Of a stretch of DNA of 64,000 nt, positions 8,851 to 17,753 are shown piece after piece. The stretch is from R-RK-3 sp963834945 (GTDB lineage: Bacteria > Pseudomonadota > Alphaproteobacteria > Rhizobiales > Rhodomicrobiaceae). The position numbers and the translations under genes are program-made. The stretch covers positions 310,001 through 374,000 of the forward strand of contig CAWIDT010000009.1 of the NCBI GenBank assembly GCA_963834945.1, written 5' to 3'. Each line of letters opens with the position of its first letter. Position 1 is the first letter of the stretch. A model generated the notes under the pieces. The model ran no database searches and had not been told where the DNA came from. It was given only the letters and a program-made list of their open reading frames with translations.

Positions 8851-10191
8851 TGCGCTATCTCCCCCACACGGCGGACGAGCGCCGGCAGATGCTGGCCCAG
8901 ATCGGCGTCTCCGATATCGATGCGCTGTTTCAGGATGTGCCGGAGCCGTTTCTGCTGGAAAATATCGACGGACTGCCCGCGCATCAGAGCGAGCTGGCGG
9001 TCGAGCGGGCGCTGGGGAAGCTGGCGGCGCGCAACACTCCGGCGGGTTCGGTGCCGTTCTTCGTCGGCTGCGGCGCCTATAAGCATCACGTTCCGGCCAG
9101 CGTCGATCACATCATCCAGCGCTCCGAATTCATGACGGCCTACACGCCCTATCAGCCCGAGATCGCGCAAGGCACGCTGCAATATCTGTTCGAGTTCCAG
9201 ACGCAGGTCGCGGCGCTGACCGGCATGGAAGTGGCCAATGCCTCGATGTATGACGGCTCGACCGCTGCCGCCGAAGCCGTGCTGATGGCGCATCGCATCA
9301 CCAAGCGCGACAAGGCGGTGCTGTTCGGCAATCTGCATCCGCATTACCGCGCCGTGATCGAGACCATCAGCCGCTACGCGCAACATCAGGTGATGGCGCT
9401 GCCTTCCGCGCCGAATACCGATTTCGTCGATACGATCGATGCGGAAACCTCCTGCGTCGTCGTGCAATATCCCGGCGTCTTCGGCGGGGCGCGCGATTTG
9501 ACGGCGCTGGCCGAGCTGGCGCATGAGAACGGCGCGCTGCTGATCGTCGTGGTCACGGAAGCCATATCCTTCGGGGCGCTGCGGTCGCCCGGCTCGATGG
9601 GCGCCGACATCGTCGTGGCGGAAGGCCAGTCGATCGGCAACGGGCTGAATTTCGGCGGCCCCTATGTCGGCCTTTTCGCGGCGCGGCAGGCATTCCTGCG
9701 GCAGATGCCCGGCAGGCTGTGCGGCGAGACGGTGGACGAGGAGGGCAAGCGCGGCTTCGTGCTGACGCTCTCGACCCGCGAGCAGCATATCCGCCGCGAT
9801 AAGGCGACCAGCAACATCTGCACCAATTCGGGGCTGTGCTCGCTCGCCTTCACCGCGCATATGACGCTGCTCGGCGAGGCGGGCCTGCGCAAGCTGGCGC
9901 GGATCAACCATGCCAACGCGGTCGCGCTCGCCGATCTGCTTGGCCAAGGTGCCGGGCGCGGAGATCGTCACGCCGCATTTCTTCAATGAGTTCACCATCC
10001 GCACGCCGAGGCCCGGCGCTCAGGTGATCGACGCGCTGGTCGATGAAGGCGTGCTCGGCGGCGTTCCCGCTTCTCGGCTTTTCCCCGGCGAAGCGGCGCT
10101 GGGCGACCTCATCATCGTCGCCGCGACCGAAATCAACACAAACGCTGACCGCGAGGCCTATGCCGCCGCGCTCGCCAAGGTGCTCGCATGA
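8850..10191 (+). CDS. gcvPA: Glycine dehydrogenase (decarboxylating) subunit 1, frameshifted once
   Basis: Subunit 1 of the two-subunit P protein, about 447 residues, which decarboxylates glycine together with subunit 2. MRYLPHTADERRQMLAQIGV, PFFVGCGAYKHHVPA and TAYTPYQPEIAQGTLQYLFE are family signatures. The frame shifts near 9945, from NHANAVALADLLGQ to KVPGAEIVTPHFFNEF, which is one extra base. It overlaps gcvH and gcvPB by a few bases. Split gcvP is usual in many alphaproteobacteria. Confidence 0.93.
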
Positions 10192-11744
10192 CCGAAATGA
10201 CGACCAAATTCCTGGCCAATGCGGGCCAGCCCGGCACGCATACGGGCAATCGCGGCCTGCAGATCGAGGAGCCGCTGATTTTCGAGATCGGCGCGCTGGA
10301 GACATCGGGCGTCGATTTCGAGGAGCCGGAGCCGTTCACGATCGCGTCTCGGCGATATGGAGCGGCGCGACGCCATCGGTCTGCCCGGTCTCACCGAGCC
10401 GGAGGCGGTTCGCCATTATGTGCGGCTGAGCCAGAAGAACTACTCCATCGACAGCGGCATTTTCCCGCTCGGCTCCTGCACCATGAAGCACAATCCGCGC
10501 CTCAACGAAAAGATGGCGCGGCTGCCCGGCTTCGGCGACATCCATCCGATGCAGCCGCAAAAGACGGTGCAGGGCGCCATCGAGCTGATGGCGATGCTGT
10601 CGGACTGGCTGATGAAGCTGACCGGCATGCCGGCGGTGGCGCTGTCGCCCAAGGCCGGCGCGCATGGCGAACTTTGCGGCATGATCGCGATCCGCGCGGC
10701 GCTGGAAGTCGCGGGGCGAGGCGGATAAGCGCCGTGTCGTGCTGGTGCCCGGATTCGGCGCATGGCACCAATCCGGCGACCGCTGCGCTGCTCAATTTCC
10801 AGGTGCGGGCGGTTGCCGCGAATGCCGACGGGACGGTCGCGGCCGCGGCGGTTCGCGAGGCGCTCGGCCCCGACGTAGCCGCGATGATGATCACCAATCC
10901 GAACACCTGCGGCCTCTTCGAGCCTGAGATCGCCGACATTGCCGCCGCGCTGCACGAAGCGGGTGCTTACCTTTATTGCGACGGCGCCAATTTCAACGCG
11001 ATTGCCGGCAAGGTGCGCCCCGGCGATCTCGGTGTGGACGCCATGCACATCAACCTGCACAAGACCTTCTCCACCCCGCATGGGGGCGGTGGTCCTGGCG
11101 CCGGGCCGGTGGTGTTCTCCAAGAGCCTTGCGCCCTTCGCGCCGCTGCCGCTGATCAGCGAGACGAATGGGAGATGGGAGCTTTGCGAGCATGAGGGCGA
11201 CTGTGCCGGAGCGTCGCCATTCGGACGGCTCGTCGCCTTCCACGGGCAGATGGGCATGTTCGTGCGCGCCCTCTCCTACATGCTGAGCTTTGGCATCGAC
11301 GGCGTGCGGCAGGCCTCCGAAGACGCCGTGCTCAACGCCAATTACATCCGCGCCGGGCTGAAGGAGGTGATGACGCAGCCCTTCGGCGACCGGATCTGCA
11401 TGCATGAGGTGCTGTTCGACGACGGCTTCCTGAAAGGCACGGGGCTCTCGACGCTCGACTTCGCCAAGGCGATGATCGATGAGGGCTTCCATCCGATGAC
11501 GGTATATTTCCCGCTCGTGGTGCATGGCGCGATGCTGATCGAGCCGACGGAGTCGGAATCGACGCAAAGCCTCGACCAGTTCATCGGCGCACTTCGGGCG
11601 CTCGCCCGCGCCGCCCGGCAGGGCGACACCGAACGCTTCAAGGGTGCGCCGCATTTCGCCCCGCGCCGGCGCCTCGATGAAACGCGGGCCGCGCGCCAGC
11701 CGATCTTGCGGTTTGCGCCGGTGCAGGACAAAGCCGCCGAATAA
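10188..11744 (+). CDS. gcvPB: Glycine dehydrogenase (decarboxylating) subunit 2, frameshifted
   Basis: PLP-binding subunit 2 of the P protein. The PLP lysine lies in DAMHINLHKTFSTPHGGGGP. IDSGIFPLGSCTMKHNPRLN and PDSAHGTNPATAA are further signatures. The frame changes near 10350, 10722 and 10750, each step one base. The C-terminal half from about 10750 to the stop at 11742-11744 is unbroken. It is last in the riboswitch-controlled operon, starting four bases before the end of gcvPA. Confidence 0.93.
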   Translation: MTEMTTKFLANAGQPGTHTGNRGLQIEEPLIFEIGALETSGVDFEEPEPFTIASRRYGAARRHRSARSHRAGGGSPLCAAEPEELLHRQRHFPARLLHHEAQSAPQRKDGAAARLRRHPSDAAAKDGAGRHRADGDAVGLADEADRHAGGGAVAQGRRAWRTLRHDRDPRGAGSRGARRISAVSCWCPDSAHGTNPATAALLNFQVRAVAANADGTVAAAAVREALGPDVAAMMITNPNTCGLFEPEIADIAAALHEAGAYLYCDGANFNAIAGKVRPGDLGVDAMHINLHKTFSTPHGGGGPGAGPVVFSKSLAPFAPLPLISETNGRWELCEHEGDCAGASPFGRLVAFHGQMGMFVRALSYMLSFGIDGVRQASEDAVLNANYIRAGLKEVMTQPFGDRICMHEVLFDDGFLKGTGLSTLDFAKAMIDEGFHPMTVYFPLVVHGAMLIEPTESESTQSLDQFIGALRALARAARQGDTERFKGAPHFAPRRRLDETRAARQPILRFAPVQDKAAE

Positions 11745-11909
11745 AGCCGGGCGGTGCGCCGCCTCGGCGGTTTGCCGCGAACGCACCCATGCGATTAATT
11801 CAAGATGAACACCTCGATTTCATCGTGTTCAGTTTGGCCCCGCTATCCTCGCCCTGTTTTTAAATCATGGCTGGACGGGGCGCTTCCCGGCCGAATTAGG
11901 GAGAACACG

Positions 11910-12341
11910 ATGAACACCTTTCTGAACGTCGCGGCAGTTGGGTTTGCCGGCATGATGGCCCTTAGCTCGGGCGTCGTCGCGGGCGGGCTTTATGATGACG
12001 ATGACGACAACGCGTACAATCGCCAGAGCCAGAGCAGCTATTGTTACAAGCACCCCTACGACGACGCCTGCCAACCCCACGCACAGCGCTATGACGACCA
12101 GCGGCATTACGGCTATTCGGACGGCTCGGGCCGCTGCACCGCGCTTGTCCGCGCCGTCGGCAAGCGCAATCTGGTGCTGGGCTTCGCGCGCAACAGCGCC
12201 CGATTTGCCTGGGTGCGTGAGGCGCGTTTCGTTCACGGCGACCAATATGCCAATTGGAACAATGCCCACAATGCGGAGATTTCCTGCACCCGTGTCGGCG
12301 CGCTGAGCAGCTGCGAGGCCATCGCGAGGCCTTGCCGCTGA
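11910..12341 (+). CDS. Small secreted protein of unknown function
   Basis: 143 residues. A signal peptide (about residues 1-24, VGFAGMMALSSGVVAGG) precedes an acidic run YDDDDDN and a Tyr/Gln/His-rich segment, then a compact domain with SGRCTALVRAVGKRNLVLGF. Cys residues in YCYKHPYDDAC and near the C-terminus could form disulfides in the periplasm. ATG 11910 has TTAGGGAGA upstream; the longer in-frame start at 11805 is rejected. Function not recognised. Confidence 0.7.
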   Translation: MNTFLNVAAVGFAGMMALSSGVVAGGLYDDDDDNAYNRQSQSSYCYKHPYDDACQPHAQRYDDQRHYGYSDGSGRCTALVRAVGKRNLVLGFARNSARFAWVREARFVHGDQYANWNNAHNAEISCTRVGALSSCEAIARPCR

Positions 12342-12476
12342 GGTTTTCGTTGTCAGCGCCTGGACGCCCGCGTCGCTACGTGGGCTGTGATCTGGCACTT
12401 TGCATGACCGGGCATCAGGATCATCCAAGAGGGCGTTCAGCTTTCGTCGATGACCAGTAGGCGGAAGGAGCTTTTC

Positions 12477-13739
12477 ATGACCAGACGCGTCGGCAGCGCC
12501 GATCTTCCGCTGCATGGCGGGCGGGTGCCGAGCTGGCTCGCCACCCGCATGACGCGTCTGGGCGCCGTGATGAGCCAGGCCATCGTGCATCATTATGGCC
12601 GGGATGAGCTGTTGCGCCGCCTCGCGCATCCGTTCTGGTTCCAGTCCTTCGGTGCGGTGATGGGCATGGACTGGCACTCCTCCGGCATCACCACCAGCGT
12701 CATCGGCGCGCTGAAACGGGGGCTCACGCCGTTGTCTGCCGAGCTTGGCGTGCATGTCTGCGGCGGCCGCGGCAAGCATTCGCGGCAGACGCCGGCCGAA
12801 CTGGTGGCGATCGGTACGCGCGTCGGCTTTGACGGATCGGCGCTCGCCACGGCCAGCCGGCTGGTCGCCAAGGTCGACAGCGCCGCTGTTCAGGATGGCT
12901 TCGACCTGTATCTGCATGGGTTCATCGTCACCGATGACGGGCATTGGGTGGTCGTCCAGCAAGGCATGAACGGCGACCGACGGCAGGCGCGGCGCTATCA
13001 CTGGCAGTCCGAGGGCCTGCGCAGCTTCGTCGACGAGCCGCATGCGGCGATCGACGGCGAGCGGCAGGGCGACATCGTCAACCTCACCGACCGGCGCGCG
13101 GAGGCGTCGCGTCGCGGGCAGCTCGATCTGCTGCAATCGCTGAGCCCTGACCGGATCGCGCGCACGCTGTCGGCCCTGCAAGGAGGCCAGGAGAAACCAG
13201 CGGCGCCGCCCGCCGCGCCACAGCTCACGCTGCCGCATCTGGTGATGCCGGCTCATCACGATGTGAGGGCGAGCGATGTGCTGCAGCCGCGCCTGCAGGC
13301 AAGCCTCGCGGCGGCGGCCGATCGCGGTCCGGCCGATTTCGCCGAGTTGCTGCTGGTGCCCGGCGTCGGGGCGCGCACCGTGCGTGCCCTTGCCATGGTG
13401 GCGGAAGTGGTGCATGGCGCGCCTTACCGCTTCACCGATCCGGCCCGCTTTTCCTTCGCGCATGGCGGTAAGGACAGCCATCCGTTTCCGGTGCCGCTGA
13501 AAGTCTACGATCAGACGATCACCGTGCTCAAATCCGCGATCCAGAACGCAAAGCTCGGCCGGGACGAACAGCTGGCCGCGATCAAGCGGCTCGATGATCA
13601 GGCGCGCCGGATCGAAGACCTCTCCAAAAGCCCGTCATTCGATGCCGTGCTCGCCGAGGAACGGCTGATGTCCGACAGCTACGGAGGCCGCAGCGTGCTG
13701 GATGATCAGCCTCGCCGCGGCGGCGCGAAATCGGCCTAG
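12477..13739 (+). CDS. DUF763 domain-containing protein
   Basis: About 420 residues of the DUF763 family, found in archaea and bacteria and of unknown function. Signatures are DLPLHGGRVPSWLATRMTRLG, GMDWHSSGITTSVIGALKRG, HVCGGRGKHSRQTP and FIVTDDGHWVVVQQGMN. A helix-hairpin-helix-like LLLVPGVGARTVRALAMVAEV lies near residue 300, suggesting nucleic-acid contact. ATG 12477 follows GGAAGGAGC. The stop TAG 13737-13739 is formed by the first bases of a palindromic repeat. Confidence 0.88.
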   Translation: MTRRVGSADLPLHGGRVPSWLATRMTRLGAVMSQAIVHHYGRDELLRRLAHPFWFQSFGAVMGMDWHSSGITTSVIGALKRGLTPLSAELGVHVCGGRGKHSRQTPAELVAIGTRVGFDGSALATASRLVAKVDSAAVQDGFDLYLHGFIVTDDGHWVVVQQGMNGDRRQARRYHWQSEGLRSFVDEPHAAIDGERQGDIVNLTDRRAEASRRGQLDLLQSLSPDRIARTLSALQGGQEKPAAPPAAPQLTLPHLVMPAHHDVRASDVLQPRLQASLAAAADRGPADFAELLLVPGVGARTVRALAMVAEVVHGAPYRFTDPARFSFAHGGKDSHPFPVPLKVYDQTITVLKSAIQNAKLGRDEQLAAIKRLDDQARRIEDLSKSPSFDAVLAEERLMSDSYGGRSVLDDQPRRGGAKSA

Positions 13740-13805
13740 GGCACGATCGGGAAAAGTGGACACCGATTTTCCCGAAAAATCGTGCGAAAGCAAAGAAATC
13801 TAGAA
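13737..13805 (+). repeat. Palindromic repeat, family A, first hairpin plus linker
   Basis: The bases from TAGGGCACGATCGGGAAAAG to AATCGTGCGAAAGCAAAG match the first module of family A copies at 35212 and 37582. GCACGAT at the left pairs with ATCGTGC at the right, and GGGAAAA with TTTTCCC inside. The second hairpin (ATCATGATCG...CGATCATGAT) is missing here. It lies between the convergent ends of the DUF763 and VOC genes. Confidence 0.85.
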
Positions 13806-13845
13806 AGGAAGCCGCGCCGCACGCTCTATGCGTTGCGCGCGGAGC

Positions 13846-14331
13846 TTAGCGCCGCTTGCGTGCAGCAGGCTTAACAGCCGCGTCGGACGCTGGGTTCGCC
13901 GGGGCGGGTGCGTTCAACGCCCAGAGCACGCCGAAGGGGTCGCGAAGCTGGCCGTAGCGGTCGCCCCAGAACATCAGCTCCACCGGCATGACGCTTTCGC
14001 CGCCGGCTTCGATGGCGCGGCTCCACCACGTGTCAATGTCCTGCACCGGCAGCATGAGGCTGTAGCTTTGCGGGCCGGTCAGCGCATGGCCATGCTCCGG
14101 GTAGGCGTCGCTGAGCATGAGCGATCCGCCGTTGAGGTGCAGGTGGATGTGCATGGTGCGCCCGCTCTCATCCACCGGCATGCGGTAAACTTCGATCGCA
14201 CCGAAGGCGCGCTGATAAAATTCGGATGCGGCGCTGGCGCCTTTCAGCTGCAGATAGGGAACAACGCCGCCAAGCGCCTCGGCCTTGACGGGTTGATTTT
14301 CGGGTGCGGTTTTTTTTTGCTTTGCGGTCAT
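13846..14331 (-). CDS. VOC superfamily (PhnB/glyoxalase-like) protein
   Basis: 161 residues. The single vicinal-oxygen-chelate module is recognisable from VVPYLQLKGASAASEFYQ, HIHLHLNGGSLMLSD and WGDRYGQLRDPFGVLWAL. A Lys/Gln-rich N-terminus and Lys/Arg-rich tail (KPAARKRR) flank it. The fold includes glyoxalases, dioxygenases and resistance proteins, so the activity cannot be assigned. ATG 14331 has GGAG six bases upstream. It is divergent from the SDR gene. Confidence 0.85.
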   Translation of the reverse strand: MTAKQKKTAPENQPVKAEALGGVVPYLQLKGASAASEFYQRAFGAIEVYRMPVDESGRTMHIHLHLNGGSLMLSDAYPEHGHALTGPQSYSLMLPVQDIDTWWSRAIEAGGESVMPVELMFWGDRYGQLRDPFGVLWALNAPAPANPASDAAVKPAARKRR

Positions 14332-14514
14332 GTTCGGCTCCAATGGCATTGAGATGGGTTTACTTCCTTGTGACGATCGAACCGTCACCGATCCGACATC
14401 AAACCGAATTTTTTGGCAATAGCGTGCAAAAGTTCTCATATGAATGCGGTCTGCCGCCCCGGAAGGGAGCGGCGGCACCAGATCCGGCCCGCTCGCCACC
14501 GACAGGAGCCCGAG

Positions 14515-15351
14515 ATGCAAGCGCAAAACGGAAAGACAGTGCTGATCACCGGTTCAACGGATGGGGTGGGCCGCATGGTGGCGATCCGGCTCGGTGCGGC
14601 CGGGGCGCATGTGCTGGTGCACGGCCGGGACAAGGTACGCGGCGAGCAGGTCGCCAGCGAGATCGACGCGGCCGGAGGCACGGCGGAATTCCTCGAAGCG
14701 GATTTGTCGGCGCTTTCCGAGGTGCGCCGCCTTGCCGAAATGGTCCGGCAGAGGCCAGACCGGCTGGACGTGCTGATCAACAATGCCGGCATCGGCACGG
14801 ACGGCAGCGGCGGCACGCGGCAGCTCAGCACCGACGGGCATGAGCTGCGCTTTGCGGTGAACTACCTCGCCGGATTCCTGCTGACGCATGCGCTGCTGCC
14901 TTTGCTGAAGCAAAGCGCCCCGGCGCGCATCGTCAACGTCGCTTCGGCCGGCCAGCAGACGATCGATTTCGCCGACGTGATGCTGACCCACCGCTATAGC
15001 GGCACGCGCGCCTATTGCCAGAGCAAGCTGGCGCAGATCCTGTTCACCATCGATTTGGCCGAGGAACTGCGCGGAACGGGCGTCACCGTCAACGCGCTGC
15101 ATCCGGCGAGCTATATGGACACGACCATGGTGCGCCAATCCGGCGTCAGGCCCTGGAGCCGCGTCGAGACGGGCGCCGAGGCGATCCTCAACCTCGCTGT
15201 ATCGCCGGAACTCGAAGAGCGGAGTGGGCTCTACTTCAATGGTTTGCGGGAGTCGCGAGCTGACGCGCAGGCCTATGACGCCGATGCCCGCCAGCGCCTG
15301 AAGGCGCTCAGCATGGAATTGGCCGGGCTCGCGGCGGTACCTAGCCACTGA
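14515..15351 (+). CDS. Short-chain dehydrogenase/reductase
   Basis: A 278-residue SDR. The nucleotide-binding motif is TGSTDGVGR near residue 12, the structural motif NNAGIG near residue 83, and the active site YCQSK (YxxxK) near residue 163 with an upstream Ser in VNVASAG. The HGRDK segment after beta-2 suggests NADP(H). Substrate unknown; the sequence resembles the retinol-dehydrogenase-like group. ATG 14515 follows ACAGGAG. Confidence 0.9.
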   Translation: MQAQNGKTVLITGSTDGVGRMVAIRLGAAGAHVLVHGRDKVRGEQVASEIDAAGGTAEFLEADLSALSEVRRLAEMVRQRPDRLDVLINNAGIGTDGSGGTRQLSTDGHELRFAVNYLAGFLLTHALLPLLKQSAPARIVNVASAGQQTIDFADVMLTHRYSGTRAYCQSKLAQILFTIDLAEELRGTGVTVNALHPASYMDTTMVRQSGVRPWSRVETGAEAILNLAVSPELEERSGLYFNGLRESRADAQAYDADARQRLKALSMELAGLAAVPSH

Positions 15352-15378
15352 CATTCGGCGACCAGGGCGCCTTCCGTC

Positions 15379-15483
15379 TAGAGCCTTTTCCGCTCCGATT
15401 GAATCGGAGCGCGGCTCTAATTCTTTGTTTTCTCGCATTTTCTCGACGCAAACCGGCGTCCACTTTGCTGGAAAATGCTCTAA
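15379..15483 (-). repeat. Palindromic repeat, family B, complete, minus orientation
   Basis: A two-hairpin element. TAGAGCC...GGCTCTA with an inner CGCTCCGATTGAATCGGAGCG stem forms one hairpin. GCATTTTC...GAAAATGC with the GACGCAAACCGGCGTC stem forms the other. They are joined by the linker AATTCTTTGTTTTCTCGC. It matches the copy at 34209 in reverse orientation. It sits between the convergent ends of the SDR and hydrolase genes. Confidence 0.85.
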
Positions 15484-15495
15484 ACAGGCCTCAAG

Positions 15496-16401
15496 TCAAT
15501 CGTCCTTGCCCGCCCCCGGCTCTCCATTGATGTGGTGGTCGAAGAATTGCAGCGCCATGATGGTCGCCTGCTCGGCCGCGAAGCGGTTGGCGTCCACGGC
15601 CTGGCGGCTGCGCGTCGGCGAATCGAAGTCATGTGTCGCGTCCTCGAACAGTTCGATCTCGACCTTGCCGCCCGCCGCGCGGCTTTTCTCCGCGAACGCG
15701 GTGCAACGATCCGAGGAGACCTCCTCATCCGCCGTGCCGTGCAGAATCAGCACCGGGGCATAGGGCCGGAATGGACGCTCGTCGAACTGGCCGTGCAAGC
15801 CGCAACCGGGATAGAAGGCCAGCGCCGCGCGGAAACCGGATTTGGCGTTCGCGCCGCTCAGGCCAGAAGCGCTTTCCGCCATAGCGGCGAGCGTCGCGCT
15901 GGCGCCGTTCGACCATCCCATCAAGCCGATTTTATCCGGCGCGACATCCGAGCGTGAGCGCAGATAGGCCAAAGCCGCATAGGCGTCGAGCGGGCGCTGC
16001 GTGACCTCGTTCAATTCGGACGGGCGTTCGCCATAGCTGTTGCGAGCGAAGCCTTGCGGATAGCCGCGCGGTCCGAAGCCGTCGACCAGCAAAGCTATAT
16101 AGCCATGCGCGGCCCATTCGCCGCCCCACGCCTTGTGGCGCATCGAAAGTGTCGCGGCATTATAGGCGCCCTGCGCGGCGGAAGAGTAGGCGCCGGCGCG
16201 GCCATGCATCAGCACCACGGCAGGATAGGGGCCGGCGTTCTCGCCGATCGGCTCGAAGACGTAGCCGACGAGCGATATCTTGCCGTCCGCGCTTGGAAAT
16301 GTTACGCGTTCCGGCGGCTGCCGGTCGCCCGCAAGCGCGCCGGAGACGGCGCATAACAACGACAGCATCATCGCGGTGTGGCGCAGGAGGTGATTGCGCA
16401 T
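15496..16401 (-). CDS. Secreted dienelactone-hydrolase-family alpha/beta hydrolase
   Basis: About 301 residues with an N-terminal signal (HTAMMLSLLCAVSGALAG). Fold landmarks are YPAVVLMHGRAGAYS (oxyanion region), the nucleophile elbow GLMGWSNGAS, ILHGTADEEV with the acidic residue, and the C-terminal His in DATHDFDS. The family hydrolyses ester or lactone bonds; the substrate is unknown. ATG 16401 is chosen because it gives a complete signal peptide. The gene follows the tldE-like gene by 14 bases on the same strand. Confidence 0.82.
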   Translation of the reverse strand: MRNHLLRHTAMMLSLLCAVSGALAGDRQPPERVTFPSADGKISLVGYVFEPIGENAGPYPAVVLMHGRAGAYSSAAQGAYNAATLSMRHKAWGGEWAAHGYIALLVDGFGPRGYPQGFARNSYGERPSELNEVTQRPLDAYAALAYLRSRSDVAPDKIGLMGWSNGASATLAAMAESASGLSGANAKSGFRAALAFYPGCGLHGQFDERPFRPYAPVLILHGTADEEVSSDRCTAFAEKSRAAGGKVEIELFEDATHDFDSPTRSRQAVDANRFAAEQATIMALQFFDHHINGEPGAGKDD

Positions 16402-16415
16402 CCTCGCACGGTTCC

Positions 16416-17750
16416 TTAAATGCCGCGCGAGCGCGAGGAGAAATTGAAGCTCTTGACCAGCAGCGGCGGCGCCGCGATCGGCCAACGGCCCAGGTCGCCG
16501 CCATGAACGCGCAGCGCGGGCCCGATCGCATCGATATTGCCGAGCATCGCGATGAGGCTCTCATTGAAGCGGAAATTGCGCACCGGCCCGGCGATCCGCC
16601 CGTTTTCGATGAGGAAATTGCCGTCGCGCGTCAGGCCCGTGATCAGCAAGGTGCGCGGATCGAGCGTGTTGGTGTACCAGACGCGGGTGACCAGAATGCC
16701 CCGGCTGGTATTGCGGATCATCTCGTCGACCGAGGACGGGCCGCCCGTCATCGCCAGGCCGGCAGGGTAGGGGCGCGGCGCGCGGCCGGTCTTTTGCGCC
16801 CAGTAGCGCGAACAGGACAGGTTTCGGACGACCCCGTTCTCGATCCAGGCGGTGCGCTCCTGCGGCAGGCCCTCGCTGCCGAATGTGTGTGATGGGACAA
16901 GCGCGTCGGCCGGGTCGGAGTAGATCGTGACGCGGGGATCGACAAGCTGTTCGCCAAGCTTCGTCGCGCCGTCCTTGCCGCTCAGCCAGCTCCGGCCCTC
17001 ATCCGCCGAGCGCGCCTGCATCGACCACAGCAGATATTGCAGCATCTCGCCAACCGCGGACGCCTCCAGGATGACGGTATATTGGCCGGGATCGAGGTCG
17101 AGCGGCGGCTGGCTGTGCGCCGCCTTGGCGACGGCGCTTTCGGCGATCTGCCCCGCGCCGATTTCGCCGAAGCGGAATTGCGAGCCGCCCGCCCAGCCCG
17201 ACCAGCTCCCGTCCTTCCGCCGGGCGGTGACGGTAAAGGCGGCATCGGTCTGACGGTCGTAGGCGAACAGGCCGGAGCTCGTCGCCATGGCGGTGAATTT
17301 CGCTCCGGTCTCGGTGTAGCCGGCCGCGTCCACGCCTTCGCGGACGGCCCTGGCAATGGCTGCACCGGGTGCCTCGGCAAGGTCGGCGGCGCGCAAGGCG
17401 GTTGTCGCGGTGTCGTAGGCTGCGCCGGCGGCGTAGATTTGCGGCCCGAGCGGCGGCATCTGTTCGGGGTTGGCGGGGGAGAGCCGCGCGATCTCCTCCG
17501 AACGCCGCTGCGCCGTTTCGAGTGCGCCGTCGTCCAGGCTGGTCACGGTCGCCGAGCCGGATTGCTGTCCGAATTGCGAGATGATGGTCACATCGACGGC
17601 GCTGCGGGCACCGTTGGAGGTGGCGCTGTTGCGTGCAAAGCGCAGATTGAGAGCGTTGCCGCCCTCGACATGGACGATGCAGGCATCGGCCTGTGACGCG
17701 GCGAGCCGCCGCTGCGTAATGTCCTTGACCTCGTCGGGCGTCAGCATCAT
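16416..17750 (-). CDS. TldE/PmbA-like metallopeptidase partner
   Basis: A 444-residue protein of the TldD/PmbA family, the subunit without the zinc motif. Family features are FARNSATSNG, a central beta-rich region, GQYTVILEASAVGEMLQYLL and the C-terminal GLTRDGNFLIENGRI. In E. coli TldD/TldE form a heterodimeric zinc protease that trims microcin B17 and degrades CcdA. The gene starts three bases after the tldD-like gene ends, so they are co-expressed. No leader peptide or RiPP enzyme was seen nearby. Confidence 0.88.
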   Translation of the reverse strand: MMLTPDEVKDITQRRLAASQADACIVHVEGGNALNLRFARNSATSNGARSAVDVTIISQFGQQSGSATVTSLDDGALETAQRRSEEIARLSPANPEQMPPLGPQIYAAGAAYDTATTALRAADLAEAPGAAIARAVREGVDAAGYTETGAKFTAMATSSGLFAYDRQTDAAFTVTARRKDGSWSGWAGGSQFRFGEIGAGQIAESAVAKAAHSQPPLDLDPGQYTVILEASAVGEMLQYLLWSMQARSADEGRSWLSGKDGATKLGEQLVDPRVTIYSDPADALVPSHTFGSEGLPQERTAWIENGVVRNLSCSRYWAQKTGRAPRPYPAGLAMTGGPSSVDEMIRNTSRGILVTRVWYTNTLDPRTLLITGLTRDGNFLIENGRIAGPVRNFRFNESLIAMLGNIDAIGPALRVHGGDLGRWPIAAPPLLVKSFNFSSRSRGI

Positions 17751-17753
17751 CGC

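Noticed and set aside
11865..13481. A 538-codon minus-strand open frame
   Set aside because: It is antisense to the secreted-protein and DUF763 genes, both of which have ribosome sites and conserved sequence.
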